A program made the translations under genes and the position numbers. The notes below the pieces were generated by a model that was not told the DNA's origin, did not search any database, and was given only the letters and a program-made list of their open reading frames with translations. This document shows, one piece after another, positions 7,450 through 14,391 of a stretch of 29,090 nt of DNA. The stretch is from a virus. Every line of letters begins with the position of its first letter. Position 1 is the stretch's first letter. Location: IMG/VR virus record IMGVR_UViG_3300013006_002399, positions 1 through 29,090 of that record. One strand, written 5' to 3'.

Positions 7450-8517
7450 ATGACTAAGGAAGATTCCAAGGCAAGTGGGGAACTTATAGATCAAACGATC
7501 AAGAAGTTCTTAGATGATAACCTTCTGTCTGAACAAGATTGGATTGATAGTGGATGTATTTGGTCTGAACTAGAGGCGATCAAGTCAGACTATCTTGATC
7601 GGACAGAGGAACTCAACAAGACGGCTGAGTTTTGTGCTGGGATCATCCAGAAAATCCCGGATGTGCATTCAGTTCGATGGCGTGTCAAAGATGTGGATCA
7701 TGTGCTCAAAAAGATCGTACGTAAGAAAGCTGAAAAGAAGCCAAAATATGATGCAATTTCGGTAGCAAACTATCATGAAATCATTACTGATTTGATAGGT
7801 GTGCGGGCTCTACATCTTATCAAGGAGGATTGCTTTAGAATCGATGGTAATATTAGATCACTTTGGCCTTTAAAGGCAGATGAAACTCCTGTCGTCTATC
7901 TTCGAGAAGGAGATTCGGAATTACGTGGGCTTTTTGAGACATTGGATTTTCAAGTAGAAAATCATCTTTCTGGTTATCGCTCAATCCACTATATTTTTCA
8001 GACTAAACCTCTCCTGCGCACTATATCTTTTGAGGTGCAAGTTAGAACAATTTTTGAAGAAGGCTGGAGTGAAATTGATCATAAAGTCAGGTATCCAAAT
8101 TTCTCAAATAACCCCCACATAAATTTCTTTTTATCTATTTTCAATAGACTAGCTGGTAGTGCTGATGAGATGGGTAGCCTTGTTCGACAATTGACGCAAA
8201 TGATTAGTGCTCAAGAAGCAAAATTATTTTCATTGCAGGCAGAGCGTGATCAAGGTATAGCTAAAATAGAGAGTCTAATTGAGGAGTTAAAGCAGAAAGG
8301 AAATACTGTTATTGAAAATCAAGAAACAATTAAAGAGCTTGAGTCTGAGGTCAAAAAGCTGCAATCTGATTATTCATTAGAGAAATTTAAGAATAAATTG
8401 AGTGATTTAAATACAGTCAGCTCAATGAATATTTCTAAATTAAATTCTTATGAAGATAATATCAATTCAATTTTCGATCTTTTAAATAGTAAAGCTTCTA
8501 AATCTGTCAAGAAGTAA
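7450..8517 (+). CDS. RelA/SpoT-domain nucleotide pyrophosphokinase with coiled-coil tail
   Basis: A 355-aa protein with a synthetase domain of the small-alarmone-synthetase type. Visible motifs are RWRVKDVDHVLKKI (76-89), ITDLIGVRAL (112-121), GYRSIH (175-180, the guanine-stacking Tyr), and EVQVRT followed by WSEIDHKVRY (195-215, with the conserved Glu, Trp and His). No HD hydrolase domain precedes it. Residues about 250-340 form a coiled coil. The family makes (p)ppGpp or ppApp, or pyrophosphorylates tRNA (toxSAS), and includes phage-defence proteins such as CapRel. The ribosome site is GAGGGAG. A small antitoxin gene was not seen; the upstream membrane protein may be the partner. The family is certain, the product and role are not. 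Confidence 0.88.
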   Translation: MTKEDSKASGELIDQTIKKFLDDNLLSEQDWIDSGCIWSELEAIKSDYLDRTEELNKTAEFCAGIIQKIPDVHSVRWRVKDVDHVLKKIVRKKAEKKPKYDAISVANYHEIITDLIGVRALHLIKEDCFRIDGNIRSLWPLKADETPVVYLREGDSELRGLFETLDFQVENHLSGYRSIHYIFQTKPLLRTISFEVQVRTIFEEGWSEIDHKVRYPNFSNNPHINFFLSIFNRLAGSADEMGSLVRQLTQMISAQEAKLFSLQAERDQGIAKIESLIEELKQKGNTVIENQETIKELESEVKKLQSDYSLEKFKNKLSDLNTVSSMNISKLNSYEDNINSIFDLLNSKASKSVKK

Positions 8518-8549
8518 CCTAGGATTTCTTATTTTACATATACATAATT

Positions 8550-8576
8550 TTGAGCGATGGCTTAGCCATCGCTCAA
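8550..8576. terminator. Bidirectional terminator
   Basis: TTGAGCGATGGC and GCCATCGCTCAA form a perfect 12-bp stem around TTA. It sits between the end of the alarmone-synthetase gene (+) and the end of the convergent 68-aa gene (-). The U-tract is short on both sides (TCTTT and AATT). Confidence 0.75.
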
Positions 8577-8579
8577 TCT

Positions 8580-8786
8580 TTACTCATTCTCTTGGCGATT
8601 CTGGATCTGAGTGACAATCTTTGATACCTCATCTCTGAACTGAGCCAGCATCGCCATCAAGGCGGCGCGGCTCATGACGATGTCTCCATCTGCATCACAC
8701 AGATCCACTAAGAAGTCCAACCGATCGACGATCATCGAAAGGCTGTGTAGATCCTTGCCCGAGATCTTAAACATTTCTTCTGTCAT
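8580..8786 (-). CDS. Small hypothetical protein
   Basis: A 68-aa acidic helical protein with a clear ribosome site (GGAAAAAG before ATG). It consists of three likely helices, including DLHSLSMIVDRLDFLVDL and AALMAMLAQFRDEVSKI. It is the last of three small genes on the minus strand and ends at the shared terminator. I do not recognise the family. Confidence 0.7.
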   Translation of the reverse strand: MTEEMFKISGKDLHSLSMIVDRLDFLVDLCDADGDIVMSRAALMAMLAQFRDEVSKIVTQIQNRQENE

Positions 8787-8858
8787 GACTTTTTCCTTTT
8801 AGTCAATAAAGTGGGCGGGCCATTCTATTGAGGATTCATGAAATGTGTGTGCAATGCA

Positions 8859-9236
8859 TCACAAATTTGAATGAAATGTGAGGTTGTCTGACAGTAGATG
8901 GAAAACCGCCATACTGCCGGGCCCAGGATGACGAGCCAACACGTTGATCACTGTTGGGATGGTGAGTCGATAGTCGTCCTCTTTCTTTAGAAACCAGATG
9001 TCGTGGCGTTCCCTGTACATACCAATCCGTTGCATGCTGACTACGATCAGGATAAGGCAGTGATAAACCAGTGTCGGATCGTGCTCTGGGGCATATCTGC
9101 AGATCAGGTCGCGCAGATCACGCAGGGTGAGCGTAGGCATCGTGTGACCACGGTAGGTGTATTGGCGGATGCAGGCGAGGGGGCTCTCATCCGGCCAGCT
9201 ATTTTGCACGACCGGAGAGGTAGTGGGCTTGGTCAT
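8859..9236 (-). CDS. Hypothetical protein
   Basis: A 125-aa protein with GGGGGA before its ATG, starting 2 bases after the stop of the small membrane gene upstream. A Cys/Tyr-containing middle (ICRYAPEHDPTLVYHCL) is followed by a hydrophobic helix (LILIVVSM) and a C-terminal helical region. There is no family match that I can name. It is probably expressed with its neighbours. Confidence 0.65.
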   Translation of the reverse strand: MTKPTTSPVVQNSWPDESPLACIRQYTYRGHTMPTLTLRDLRDLICRYAPEHDPTLVYHCLILIVVSMQRIGMYRERHDIWFLKKEDDYRLTIPTVINVLARHPGPGSMAVFHLLSDNLTFHSNL

Positions 9237-9238
9237 GA

Positions 9239-9394
9239 TTATCCCCCGACGATGATATAGGTGAGGATGAGCAGGGCGAACAGCAGCGAGCCGATCAGGC
9301 CGAGGCGCTCTTTAGACTTGCGGGATTTAGGGAATGCGAAATCGCGGGATTTGAGGCGGGCGATGCAGATGGCATCGAGGTTTGCTGGTTTCAT
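9239..9394 (-). CDS. Small membrane protein
   Basis: A 51-aa protein starting at the ATG at 9394 with AAGGAT upstream. It has a basic N-terminal half (ARLKSRDFAFPKSRKSKER) and one C-terminal membrane segment (LGLIGSLLFALLILTYIIVGG). The frame stays open to 9574, but the extra part lies in the folded RNA region, so I reject the longer form. Its function is unknown. Confidence 0.55.
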   Translation of the reverse strand: MKPANLDAICIARLKSRDFAFPKSRKSKERLGLIGSLLFALLILTYIIVGG

Positions 9395-9404
9395 GGTGGC
9401 GATC

Positions 9405-9539
9405 CTTGTAGTGCTTAAGAATTCCACCACCCAGAACTGCGAATTTTGGGTGGTAGACCGAGCAAGGTTCGCAGTACCGTCACTACAAGAAAACGGCGGG
9501 CGCAAGGCCCCCTCACTCGATCTACCATAACGAATGGTA
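9405..9539 (+). ncRNA. C4-antisense-like structured RNA
   Basis: A dense set of helices in a stretch with no gene. CTTGTAGTG (9405-9413) pairs with CACTACAAG (9481-9489) and closes the structure. Inside, ACCACCCAGAA and TTTTGGGTGGT form an 11-bp stem (9426-9454) whose 7-base loop is exactly CTGCGAA, the complement of TTCGCAG at 9468-9474. TGGTAGACCGAG can pair with CTCGATCTACCA (9516-9527), and TACCAT/ATGGTA (9523-9539) is a further hairpin. One G-U pair in the main stem is allowed only in + strand RNA. Layout and words resemble, from memory, the phage P1/P7 C4 antisense RNA family. The 3' part is complementary to DNA 115-135 bases downstream (9603-9626), as expected for C4 and its target. 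Confidence 0.55.
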
Positions 9540-9572
9540 CAACGAGCTATCCAGGTATCCCAGAAAATAGGC

Positions 9573-9595
9573 AAAAAAAAGCCGCCTAGCAGCGG
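9573..9595 (-). terminator. Rho-independent terminator on the minus strand
   Basis: In minus-strand RNA GCTGC-TAG-GCGGC makes a short stem with one U-G wobble, followed by eight T. The wobble would be a mismatch on the other strand, so it acts on the minus strand. No protein gene ends here, so it probably ends a small RNA. Confidence 0.55.
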
Positions 9596-9651
9596 ATACC
9601 TGCTTGTAGTTACTGCGAGCTGCGAAACTCGGTGAAAGATTTTGCTTTCAC
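9573..9651 (-). ncRNA. Candidate small RNA opposite the C4-like target
   Basis: A minus-strand promoter (TTGACT at 9686-9681, 17 bases, AATGAT at 9663-9658) would start RNA near 9651. A perfect hairpin follows at once (GTGAAAG/CTTTCAC, 9632-9651). Then come the words TTCGCAG and ACTACAAG, which also occur in the C4-like RNA, and a terminator with eight T. The length would be about 79 bases. Expression is not shown by sequence alone. Confidence 0.35.
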
Positions 9652-9710
9652 ATATGAATCATTGCATCAATGATTGAAAGAGTCAAGTACGGTGTGATAG
9701 GGTCATGGTG

Positions 9711-9747
9711 TTAAGGAATTATGTATAAATCTTAAGGAATTAGGTGG
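9711..9747 (+). promoter_or_regulatory. Direct repeat upstream of the membrane-protein operon
   Basis: TTAAGGAATTA occurs twice (9711-9721 and 9732-9742), 21 bases apart, which is two turns of DNA, with a TATAAA between the copies. AGGTGG after the second copy is the ribosome site of the gene at 9751. It may be a regulator binding site. Confidence 0.35.
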
Positions 9748-9750
9748 GTT

Positions 9751-10476
9751 ATGTGGTTTATATTATTTTTTGTCGTTATTGCTGTGGCGGCATATGTTAT
9801 CGATCAGAGCAAAAAGTATCCTGAACGTTTCAGCATCAATAAATCAGGTGAGCCGAAAGATTCGAAGAAAAACTCTCATTTGAGCTTCAATATCATGGTC
9901 GTGATAATGGCTGTGATTTTTTATTTTGGGATAGGGTTTTGGATCAATGAGCTATTTTTTGACCATAAATCTGAATCTCATCCTCTCGCGGAAAATCTGC
10001 AAGCTCGATCAAATTTTACACAGTATCTATCTATTCAAGAATTTATTTCCAGAATGAATAAAGCTTTAAAGGATGGTGGAAACGCCGATCTACAAATTGA
10101 GTCACTCGAACCGGAAACTTCACAAGGTTATAGAGTTATACAGATGGCCGTGTCGGATGCGGTCGAAATGATTGGGTTTCTGGATGAGCAGGACCATGTT
10201 AAGGGCGTTACCATAATGCTGCATCACTCTGCTCATCCCGGAATTAATCTTGCACTTGCCCTTGACTACATTTATGCAGTCTCAAAGTCACTAAATCCAG
10301 ATAGCCCAGCAACTGATCGTAGTACAGATGTGATGCAAATGGCAGATCGTGCAAGCACCGAGTACGACAAATCAAGCATTCCAGTAGATAAATCATTCGT
10401 GAATAATGGCTTCAAATATGGCGTGCATGTGGATGACAGCGGGATGATGTTTGGTTTTGGAGCAGTGCAGAAATGA
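9751..10476 (+). CDS. Two-helix membrane protein of unknown function
   Basis: A 241-aa protein. One membrane segment is at the N-terminus (residues 1-16) and a second lies at about 47-70 (IMVVIMAVIFYFGIGFWI). A soluble, probably exported domain of about 165 residues follows. That domain has the pattern of several phage and plasmid accessory proteins with no assigned role, and I do not recognise it. AGGTGG precedes the ATG. The stop overlaps the next start (ATGA), so the two are cotranslated. It lies directly behind the C4-like RNA and its complementary stretch, which may control it. Confidence 0.75.
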   Translation: MWFILFFVVIAVAAYVIDQSKKYPERFSINKSGEPKDSKKNSHLSFNIMVVIMAVIFYFGIGFWINELFFDHKSESHPLAENLQARSNFTQYLSIQEFISRMNKALKDGGNADLQIESLEPETSQGYRVIQMAVSDAVEMIGFLDEQDHVKGVTIMLHHSAHPGINLALALDYIYAVSKSLNPDSPATDRSTDVMQMADRASTEYDKSSIPVDKSFVNNGFKYGVHVDDSGMMFGFGAVQK

Positions 10477-10829
10477 GAGTGCTATTTCCCCTTGGATTAT
10501 GTGTTTTCTACATTAATTTATGTGTTTTCCCCGTCGCCGCTCTGGCTACGCAGCCCGTGAGTACGTCCAATCCATTCAATAGTGGCAATGTCTTGAGCAG
10601 CCCTACGATAGCTGCTCCAACGTCTAAACCAGCCAAGCAAAGCCGACAGTACTTAAGCTCGCCTGAATATGGCGATGAATACTATACCAACGTGGATGGT
10701 CATTATGTGCACCGTCCGGTCGAGTCGAAGGGACGTCCGCCTGGCGCGCACTATCACTGCAGGGATGGGAAGTGGAGCTTTAGCGAGCATAGACGTGGTG
10801 CGTGTAATCGGCATGGGGGAGTGGAGTAA
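10473..10829 (+). CDS. Secreted DUF3761 protein
   Basis: A 118-aa protein with a signal peptide (hydrophobic residues 3-24, cleavage likely after VAALA). A Ser/Thr/Pro linker is followed by a C-terminal domain (about 68-118) with the DUF3761 pattern: YYTNVDGHYVHRP, then CRDGKWSFSEHRRGAC and HGG at the end. The two cysteines could form a disulfide in the periplasm. The role of this family is not known to me. It overlaps the upstream membrane gene by 4 bases. The family call rests on the CRDG...S.HRRG.C...GG signature. Confidence 0.75.
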   Translation: MRVLFPLGLCVFYINLCVFPVAALATQPVSTSNPFNSGNVLSSPTIAAPTSKPAKQSRQYLSSPEYGDEYYTNVDGHYVHRPVESKGRPPGAHYHCRDGKWSFSEHRRGACNRHGGVE

Positions 10830-10862
10830 GTAGTGAATATAAGGTGTTGAAATTTATTGAAA

Positions 10863-10878
10863 GGTACACTTTTGTACC
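10863..10878. repeat. Short inverted repeat in an intergenic region
   Basis: GGTACA-CTTT-TGTACC is a perfect 16-bp dyad in the 217-bp AT-rich gap between the DUF3761 gene and the lipocalin-like gene. It could be an operator or a weak terminator for the upstream pair. The rest of the gap holds nothing else clear. Confidence 0.35.
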
Positions 10879-11046
10879 AAGTTGGGTTAACTGCGTACAT
10901 TGCTGTTAATGGTCCACGCACAAAAGATATTGATTTTCTCATTCAATAGTCTTTGGTTGACTAACCGATACTATGATTGCGTGTTTTAGACGCAGACCTG
11001 CATTTTCCATTTTTACCACACAATAGAATTTTTCGGAGTATTTGAA

Positions 11047-11460
11047 ATGGCATCATCAGATAACCTCTTTGGTACTTGGACGCAAGACATCCAAAAATCG
11101 CTATATGCTCCTGGTCCACAAGCAGAAAGCCATATCCGCGTTTATGAGGTTGCAGAAAGTGGCTTTAAGGTGTCGACCACAGAAACGATTGGAGGAAAGA
11201 CAATATCTTGGAACTACACCGCCCCAGAGTATGATGGCAAAATTTATCCAGTTCACGGCAGAAGTGATTACGATGGAATCAAAAGCTACAAGTTGAACGA
11301 TAGTGAAACACTTGGATTGTTCACTAAAGACGGAGAAGAATTGGCAGCCTATAAGCGCACCCTTTCCAAAGATGGAAAGACACTTACTGTCATCGAATCA
11401 GGCGCAGACAACGGTAAAGGACAACCGTACTGGAATAAGTCGGTCTTTACAAAAAAATAA
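11047..11460 (+). CDS. Lipocalin-like beta-barrel protein
   Basis: A 137-aa protein without a signal peptide. It opens with FGTWTQDIQKS and runs through alternating strands (HIRVYEVAESGFKVSTT, WNYTAPEYDGKIYPVHG, AAYKRTLSKDGKTLTVIE). The GTW start followed by a strand-rich YDGK/YPV pattern resembles small bacterial lipocalin-like proteins of about this size. A ligand is not known. GGAG precedes the ATG, and it stands alone with its own terminator, so it looks like an independently expressed moron. Confidence 0.65.
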   Translation: MASSDNLFGTWTQDIQKSLYAPGPQAESHIRVYEVAESGFKVSTTETIGGKTISWNYTAPEYDGKIYPVHGRSDYDGIKSYKLNDSETLGLFTKDGEELAAYKRTLSKDGKTLTVIESGADNGKGQPYWNKSVFTKK

Positions 11461-11470
11461 GATTGTTCAA

Positions 11471-11499
11471 AAAAAAGCCCCAAAAAAAGGGGCTTTTTT
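11471..11499 (+). terminator. Rho-independent terminator
   Basis: AAAAAAGCCCC and GGGGCTTTTTT form a perfect 11-bp stem around seven A. It follows the lipocalin-like gene by 10 bases. Confidence 0.85.
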
Positions 11500-11535
11500 G
11501 GGGCCCTAGAAAATAAATTTTCGATCCTGAATCAT

Positions 11536-11567
11536 TCGTTTAACGATTTATTGATATGTTTTAGTAT
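11536..11567 (+). promoter_or_regulatory. Predicted promoter and operator of umuDC
   Basis: TTTAAC (11539-11544) and TAGTAT (11562-11567) are 17 bases apart. The palindrome TCGTTTAACGA (11536-11546) covers the -35 element, where an SOS-type repressor could sit. It does not match the LexA box of E. coli. Confidence 0.4.
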
Positions 11568-11625
11568 GGATATAGCTTACTTTTTGCGATAGCATCCGCC
11601 TGATCGAGGTATCGAGGTTATCATC

Positions 11626-12093
11626 ATGGGCAAATACGAACAAAACTTGCCTGAACAACCATCCAAACGAACGGTCAAGCTCTATAACGAAGGCGTCATG
11701 TGCGGCTTTCCACTGCCGTCTGCCGACTACGTACAGGAAAATATCAACGTCCACGAGCTCCTCGTGCCGAACGATGTCTCGTGCTTCATCATGCGTGCCG
11801 TATCGATATCAATGATCTATGCCGGAATTTTGCCGGGAGACTATCTCATCGTGGATATGTCTAAAAAACCCTGCAATCACAGCATCGTTGTGGCCGTAGT
11901 AGACGGTGGCCTGTGCTGCAAGGTTTACCGGAGCGAGAAGGGCCGCGTGTGGCTCGAATCGGCCGAAGCAAAGCCCATATGTGTGACAGGCTGGGAGGGT
12001 CAGATCTGGGGCACCGTGATATCCAGCTTTCGCCGTGTAGACAGGTATCTCGAGCCATGCGTACCGATCGTGCATTCGCACTCTGCGATATAA
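11626..12093 (+). CDS. umuD: UmuD-like SOS mutagenesis protein
   Basis: A 155-aa S24-family self-cleaving protein. The cleavage site C26-G27 (VMCGFPLPSADYV) matches E. coli UmuD, the catalytic Ser is S62 (ISMI) and the Lys is K99 (CCKVY). RecA filaments would trigger cleavage to UmuD', which then joins UmuC as DNA polymerase V for translesion synthesis. The usual GDSM around the Ser is changed to SISM, but the Ser itself is kept. The N-terminus before the cleavage site has no HTH, so this is not a LexA/CI repressor. It overlaps umuC by 37 bases. The C-terminal tail after VISSFRRV is slightly longer than in E. coli. Confidence 0.9.
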   Translation: MGKYEQNLPEQPSKRTVKLYNEGVMCGFPLPSADYVQENINVHELLVPNDVSCFIMRAVSISMIYAGILPGDYLIVDMSKKPCNHSIVVAVVDGGLCCKVYRSEKGRVWLESAEAKPICVTGWEGQIWGTVISSFRRVDRYLEPCVPIVHSHSAI

Positions 12094-13400
12094 ACAATGC
12101 TTACGCCTCGATGGAAACTTTGTTTAACCCATCGCTCCGTGACCGTCCGCTCGTCGTGCTGTCGAATAACGACGGTTGCGTCGTAGCGAGATCGGCGTCC
12201 GCTAAAAAATTGGGTATCAAAATGGGTGCGCCATGGTTTGAGCTCAAAGAGCTGGCCAAAGCGCATGACATCGTCGCGCTGTCGAGTAACTATGTGCTAT
12301 ATGGCGAAATGTCGCGCCGTTTCGTCGCAGTGCTCGAGTCTTGCGTCTGTCCGGACGACGTCGAGCAATACTCGATAGATGAGGTCTTCATAGATCTCAG
12401 CTCGTATCAGGCACTGCATGACCTGACTGAGCTCGGAAAGACGCTCCGGGATCGCGTGGCAGGGCATATCGGCCTGCAGATCTGCGTAGGGATCGGGCAA
12501 AGTAAAACTCGGGCTAAATTGGCGAACCATTGGGCCAAAAAGCATGCTCAGTTCGGCGGTGTGTGTAACTTCCTCGAAATGGATCAAGCAACAGTAGACC
12601 GTCGTATGGCACGTACCGAAGTGGGTGAGGTCTGGAATGTGGGGCGTAAACAGGTCAAGAAGCTCAACTCATTGGGGATCGCGTCAGTGCTGGATCTGGC
12701 GCAGGCAGATCCAGACGAGCTGCTGCACCGCAGTAGCGAGATGACTGACCGGAATGGCCGCGTGCGCAATCAAAAGGCATTCAGCGTGGTGATGGCAAGG
12801 ACAATACGCGAACTCAGGGGCGAGACCTGCTATGAGCTGGAAAAAGACAAGAAACCGCGTAAGCAGATCATCTCCTCGCGTTCTTTCGGCGAGCTGGTGA
12901 CACAGCGGGAGCCGATCGAGCAGGCGCTCCGATACTATGTGGCCAATGCGGTGCGCAAACTGATGGATGATCGGTCTGTCGCCGGCACGATCACTGTCTT
13001 CATCCATACCAACAGATTTCGCACCCAAGACCAGCAGTACTCGAACCACTGCACCATCGATATAGACCCGCCGACCAATGATCTGATTGAGCTGACCAAA
13101 ATGGCTATCTTTGGCCTGAGCCGGATCTTCTATCCGAATTTCAATTACAAAAAGGCCGGCATCATCCTGTCGGATATCCAGCCACAGTCCGGGCTGAATC
13201 TGGATCTCTTTAGCGATCAGGTATGGGATGAAAAAGCCGAGCGTCTGATGACTGCGATGGCAGCGGTGGCAGCCAAATTTGGCCGTGATACGGTGAAGAT
13301 CGGGAATGTAGATCATAAGCTGCCGGACTGGGAACGAAAAAGTGAAAACCAGTCACCGCTCTATCTAGCCGATATCGATCAGGTGCCTATCGTCTACTGA
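12057..13400 (+). CDS. umuC: UmuC-like Y-family DNA polymerase V subunit
   Basis: A 447-aa translesion polymerase. Catalytic residues are D11 (ALCDINNAYAS), D108 and E109 (SIDEVF). It has the typical LSNNDGCVVARS stretch and, in the C-terminal region, GLNLDLF, which looks like a beta-clamp binding motif. The frame is open upstream to 11913, but the true start must be the ATG at 12057 because UmuC begins just before the FALCD motif. With umuD it forms one unit that would be induced by DNA damage. Its end overlaps the convergent SRAP gene by 14 bases. Confidence 0.92.
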   Translation: MRTDRAFALCDINNAYASMETLFNPSLRDRPLVVLSNNDGCVVARSASAKKLGIKMGAPWFELKELAKAHDIVALSSNYVLYGEMSRRFVAVLESCVCPDDVEQYSIDEVFIDLSSYQALHDLTELGKTLRDRVAGHIGLQICVGIGQSKTRAKLANHWAKKHAQFGGVCNFLEMDQATVDRRMARTEVGEVWNVGRKQVKKLNSLGIASVLDLAQADPDELLHRSSEMTDRNGRVRNQKAFSVVMARTIRELRGETCYELEKDKKPRKQIISSRSFGELVTQREPIEQALRYYVANAVRKLMDDRSVAGTITVFIHTNRFRTQDQQYSNHCTIDIDPPTNDLIELTKMAIFGLSRIFYPNFNYKKAGIILSDIQPQSGLNLDLFSDQVWDEKAERLMTAMAAVAAKFGRDTVKIGNVDHKLPDWERKSENQSPLYLADIDQVPIVY

Positions 13401-14045
13401 TGGTAGAGGCCTTCTTGGCTCGCGGTGGTAGCGGGTCTGGCGTGGCCATGTAGTCATCTGCAGGGAACAGATTCAGCAGCTCGCGTGCGTCGCGCTCTGT
13501 CGCATGCAGCCATGCATGCCAATCGGTCTGCGGAATGACCACAATGGAGCGCTTCTCATCATCAGGCTTGTGCATACGGCTCATCAATGGGTGGGTGGCA
13601 GAGTTAACCGTCAACATCGTGAAAGTCCGGACGTGACTGCCGATGACATCATCCTCCCAGATATCCCAGATGCCGGCAATGGTGAAGGGTGCATGGTCTG
13701 TGCGCTCGATGCGCTGACGGACGGCCGTACCTGTCTCGTAGTAAGGCTCAAAAATGGCCTCGACCGGCACTAGGGCAAACTGCTGCTGCCGCCATGCTGA
13801 TCTGAACGAGGGTAGTGCGGCGACTGTCTCCGATAGGGCATTCATGGAGGCATTGGATTTGGAATAGCTCAGGCTGTGGGCCCAGTGCGGAACCAGCCCG
13901 AAGGATGCCTCTCGTAGAAAGAGCTGCTCGGATTCATTGGTGATGATGGGGCTATAGGTGTTTGGCCAGACTTCGACAGGAGAGTCGAAGTTGGCCGGTG
14001 GCAGGCCGAGGGAGGTAGTATTGGCGGTTTGTAATTGACGCACAT
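13387..14045 (-). pseudogene. SRAP (YedK/HMCES-like) gene, frameshifted at codon 7
   Basis: SRAP proteins cross-link abasic sites in single-stranded DNA through Cys2. The body is well kept: FGLVPHWA, ARSETV-like NALSETVAALPSFR, the catalytic Glu in VPVEAIFEPYYETG and the HKPDDEKRSIVV segment. The expected N-terminus MCVNYKP is encoded by the ATG at 14045, but in another frame. From about codon 7 the family sequence (ANTTSLGLPPANF) continues in the frame that starts at GTG 14043. One missing base near 14025 explains this. As read, a 218-aa protein from GTG would lack the catalytic Cys2, so the gene is dead or the base call is wrong. It lies beside umuDC, which fits a DNA-repair cassette. Confidence 0.8.
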
Positions 14046-14116
14046 AGGATTGCTCGAATGCGTGGCTTGAGAGCTAGATCTGACAAATATCGATGATATA
14101 TCGGAGATGTACTAAT

Positions 14117-14371
14117 TCAGGATTTGCTTTTCTTTGGTATAACTGCAGGCTCCATTCTTGCGGCTTGATCATTAATTTGCTTTCTCGCTTGGTCACTAAA
14201 GCAACTATTGCTAGCGAGCCCGAGCAAGAAATTTCGGAGATCCCTGGCGCTAGCTTGCCCCCTCTTATATGTGTACCAGACTGGTATACAGCTAATTACC
14301 GCAGATAAAAGATATGGCACTATAGCTAAAAAATATGGTTCTACAACATCGAAGTACATTTTGATTTCCAT
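14117..14371 (-). CDS. Small single-pass membrane protein
   Basis: About 84 aa. One membrane segment near the N-terminus (YFLAIVPYLLSAVISCIPVWY) is followed by a positively charged stretch (TYKRGQASARDLR) and a helical tail. It shares the layout and the motif FLLGL with the next gene upstream, so the two may be old paralogues. The start is uncertain: ATG 14371, ATG 14359 or a longer TTG form. Holin-like function is possible from size and topology, but nothing proves it. Confidence 0.45.
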   Translation of the reverse strand: MEIKMYFDVVEPYFLAIVPYLLSAVISCIPVWYTYKRGQASARDLRNFLLGLASNSCFSDQARKQINDQAARMEPAVIPKKSKS

Positions 14372-14391
14372 GAAAACTCTCAATGGTTTGC

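Noticed and set aside
9405-9540. tRNA or retron msr-msd in the structured gap
   Set aside because: There is no cloverleaf with CCA-type acceptor, and no reverse transcriptase gene is nearby.
9395-9574. Longer form of the 51-aa membrane protein
   Set aside because: The added part runs through the C4-like RNA structure, and the ATG at 9394 has a good ribosome site.
11913-12056. N-terminal extension of umuC
   Set aside because: The frame is open, but it lies in umuD in another frame and lacks similarity to polymerases. UmuC begins at ATG 12057.
12684-13316. A 210-codon frame opposite umuC
   Set aside because: It is a mirror frame of a certain gene and has no protein-like pattern.
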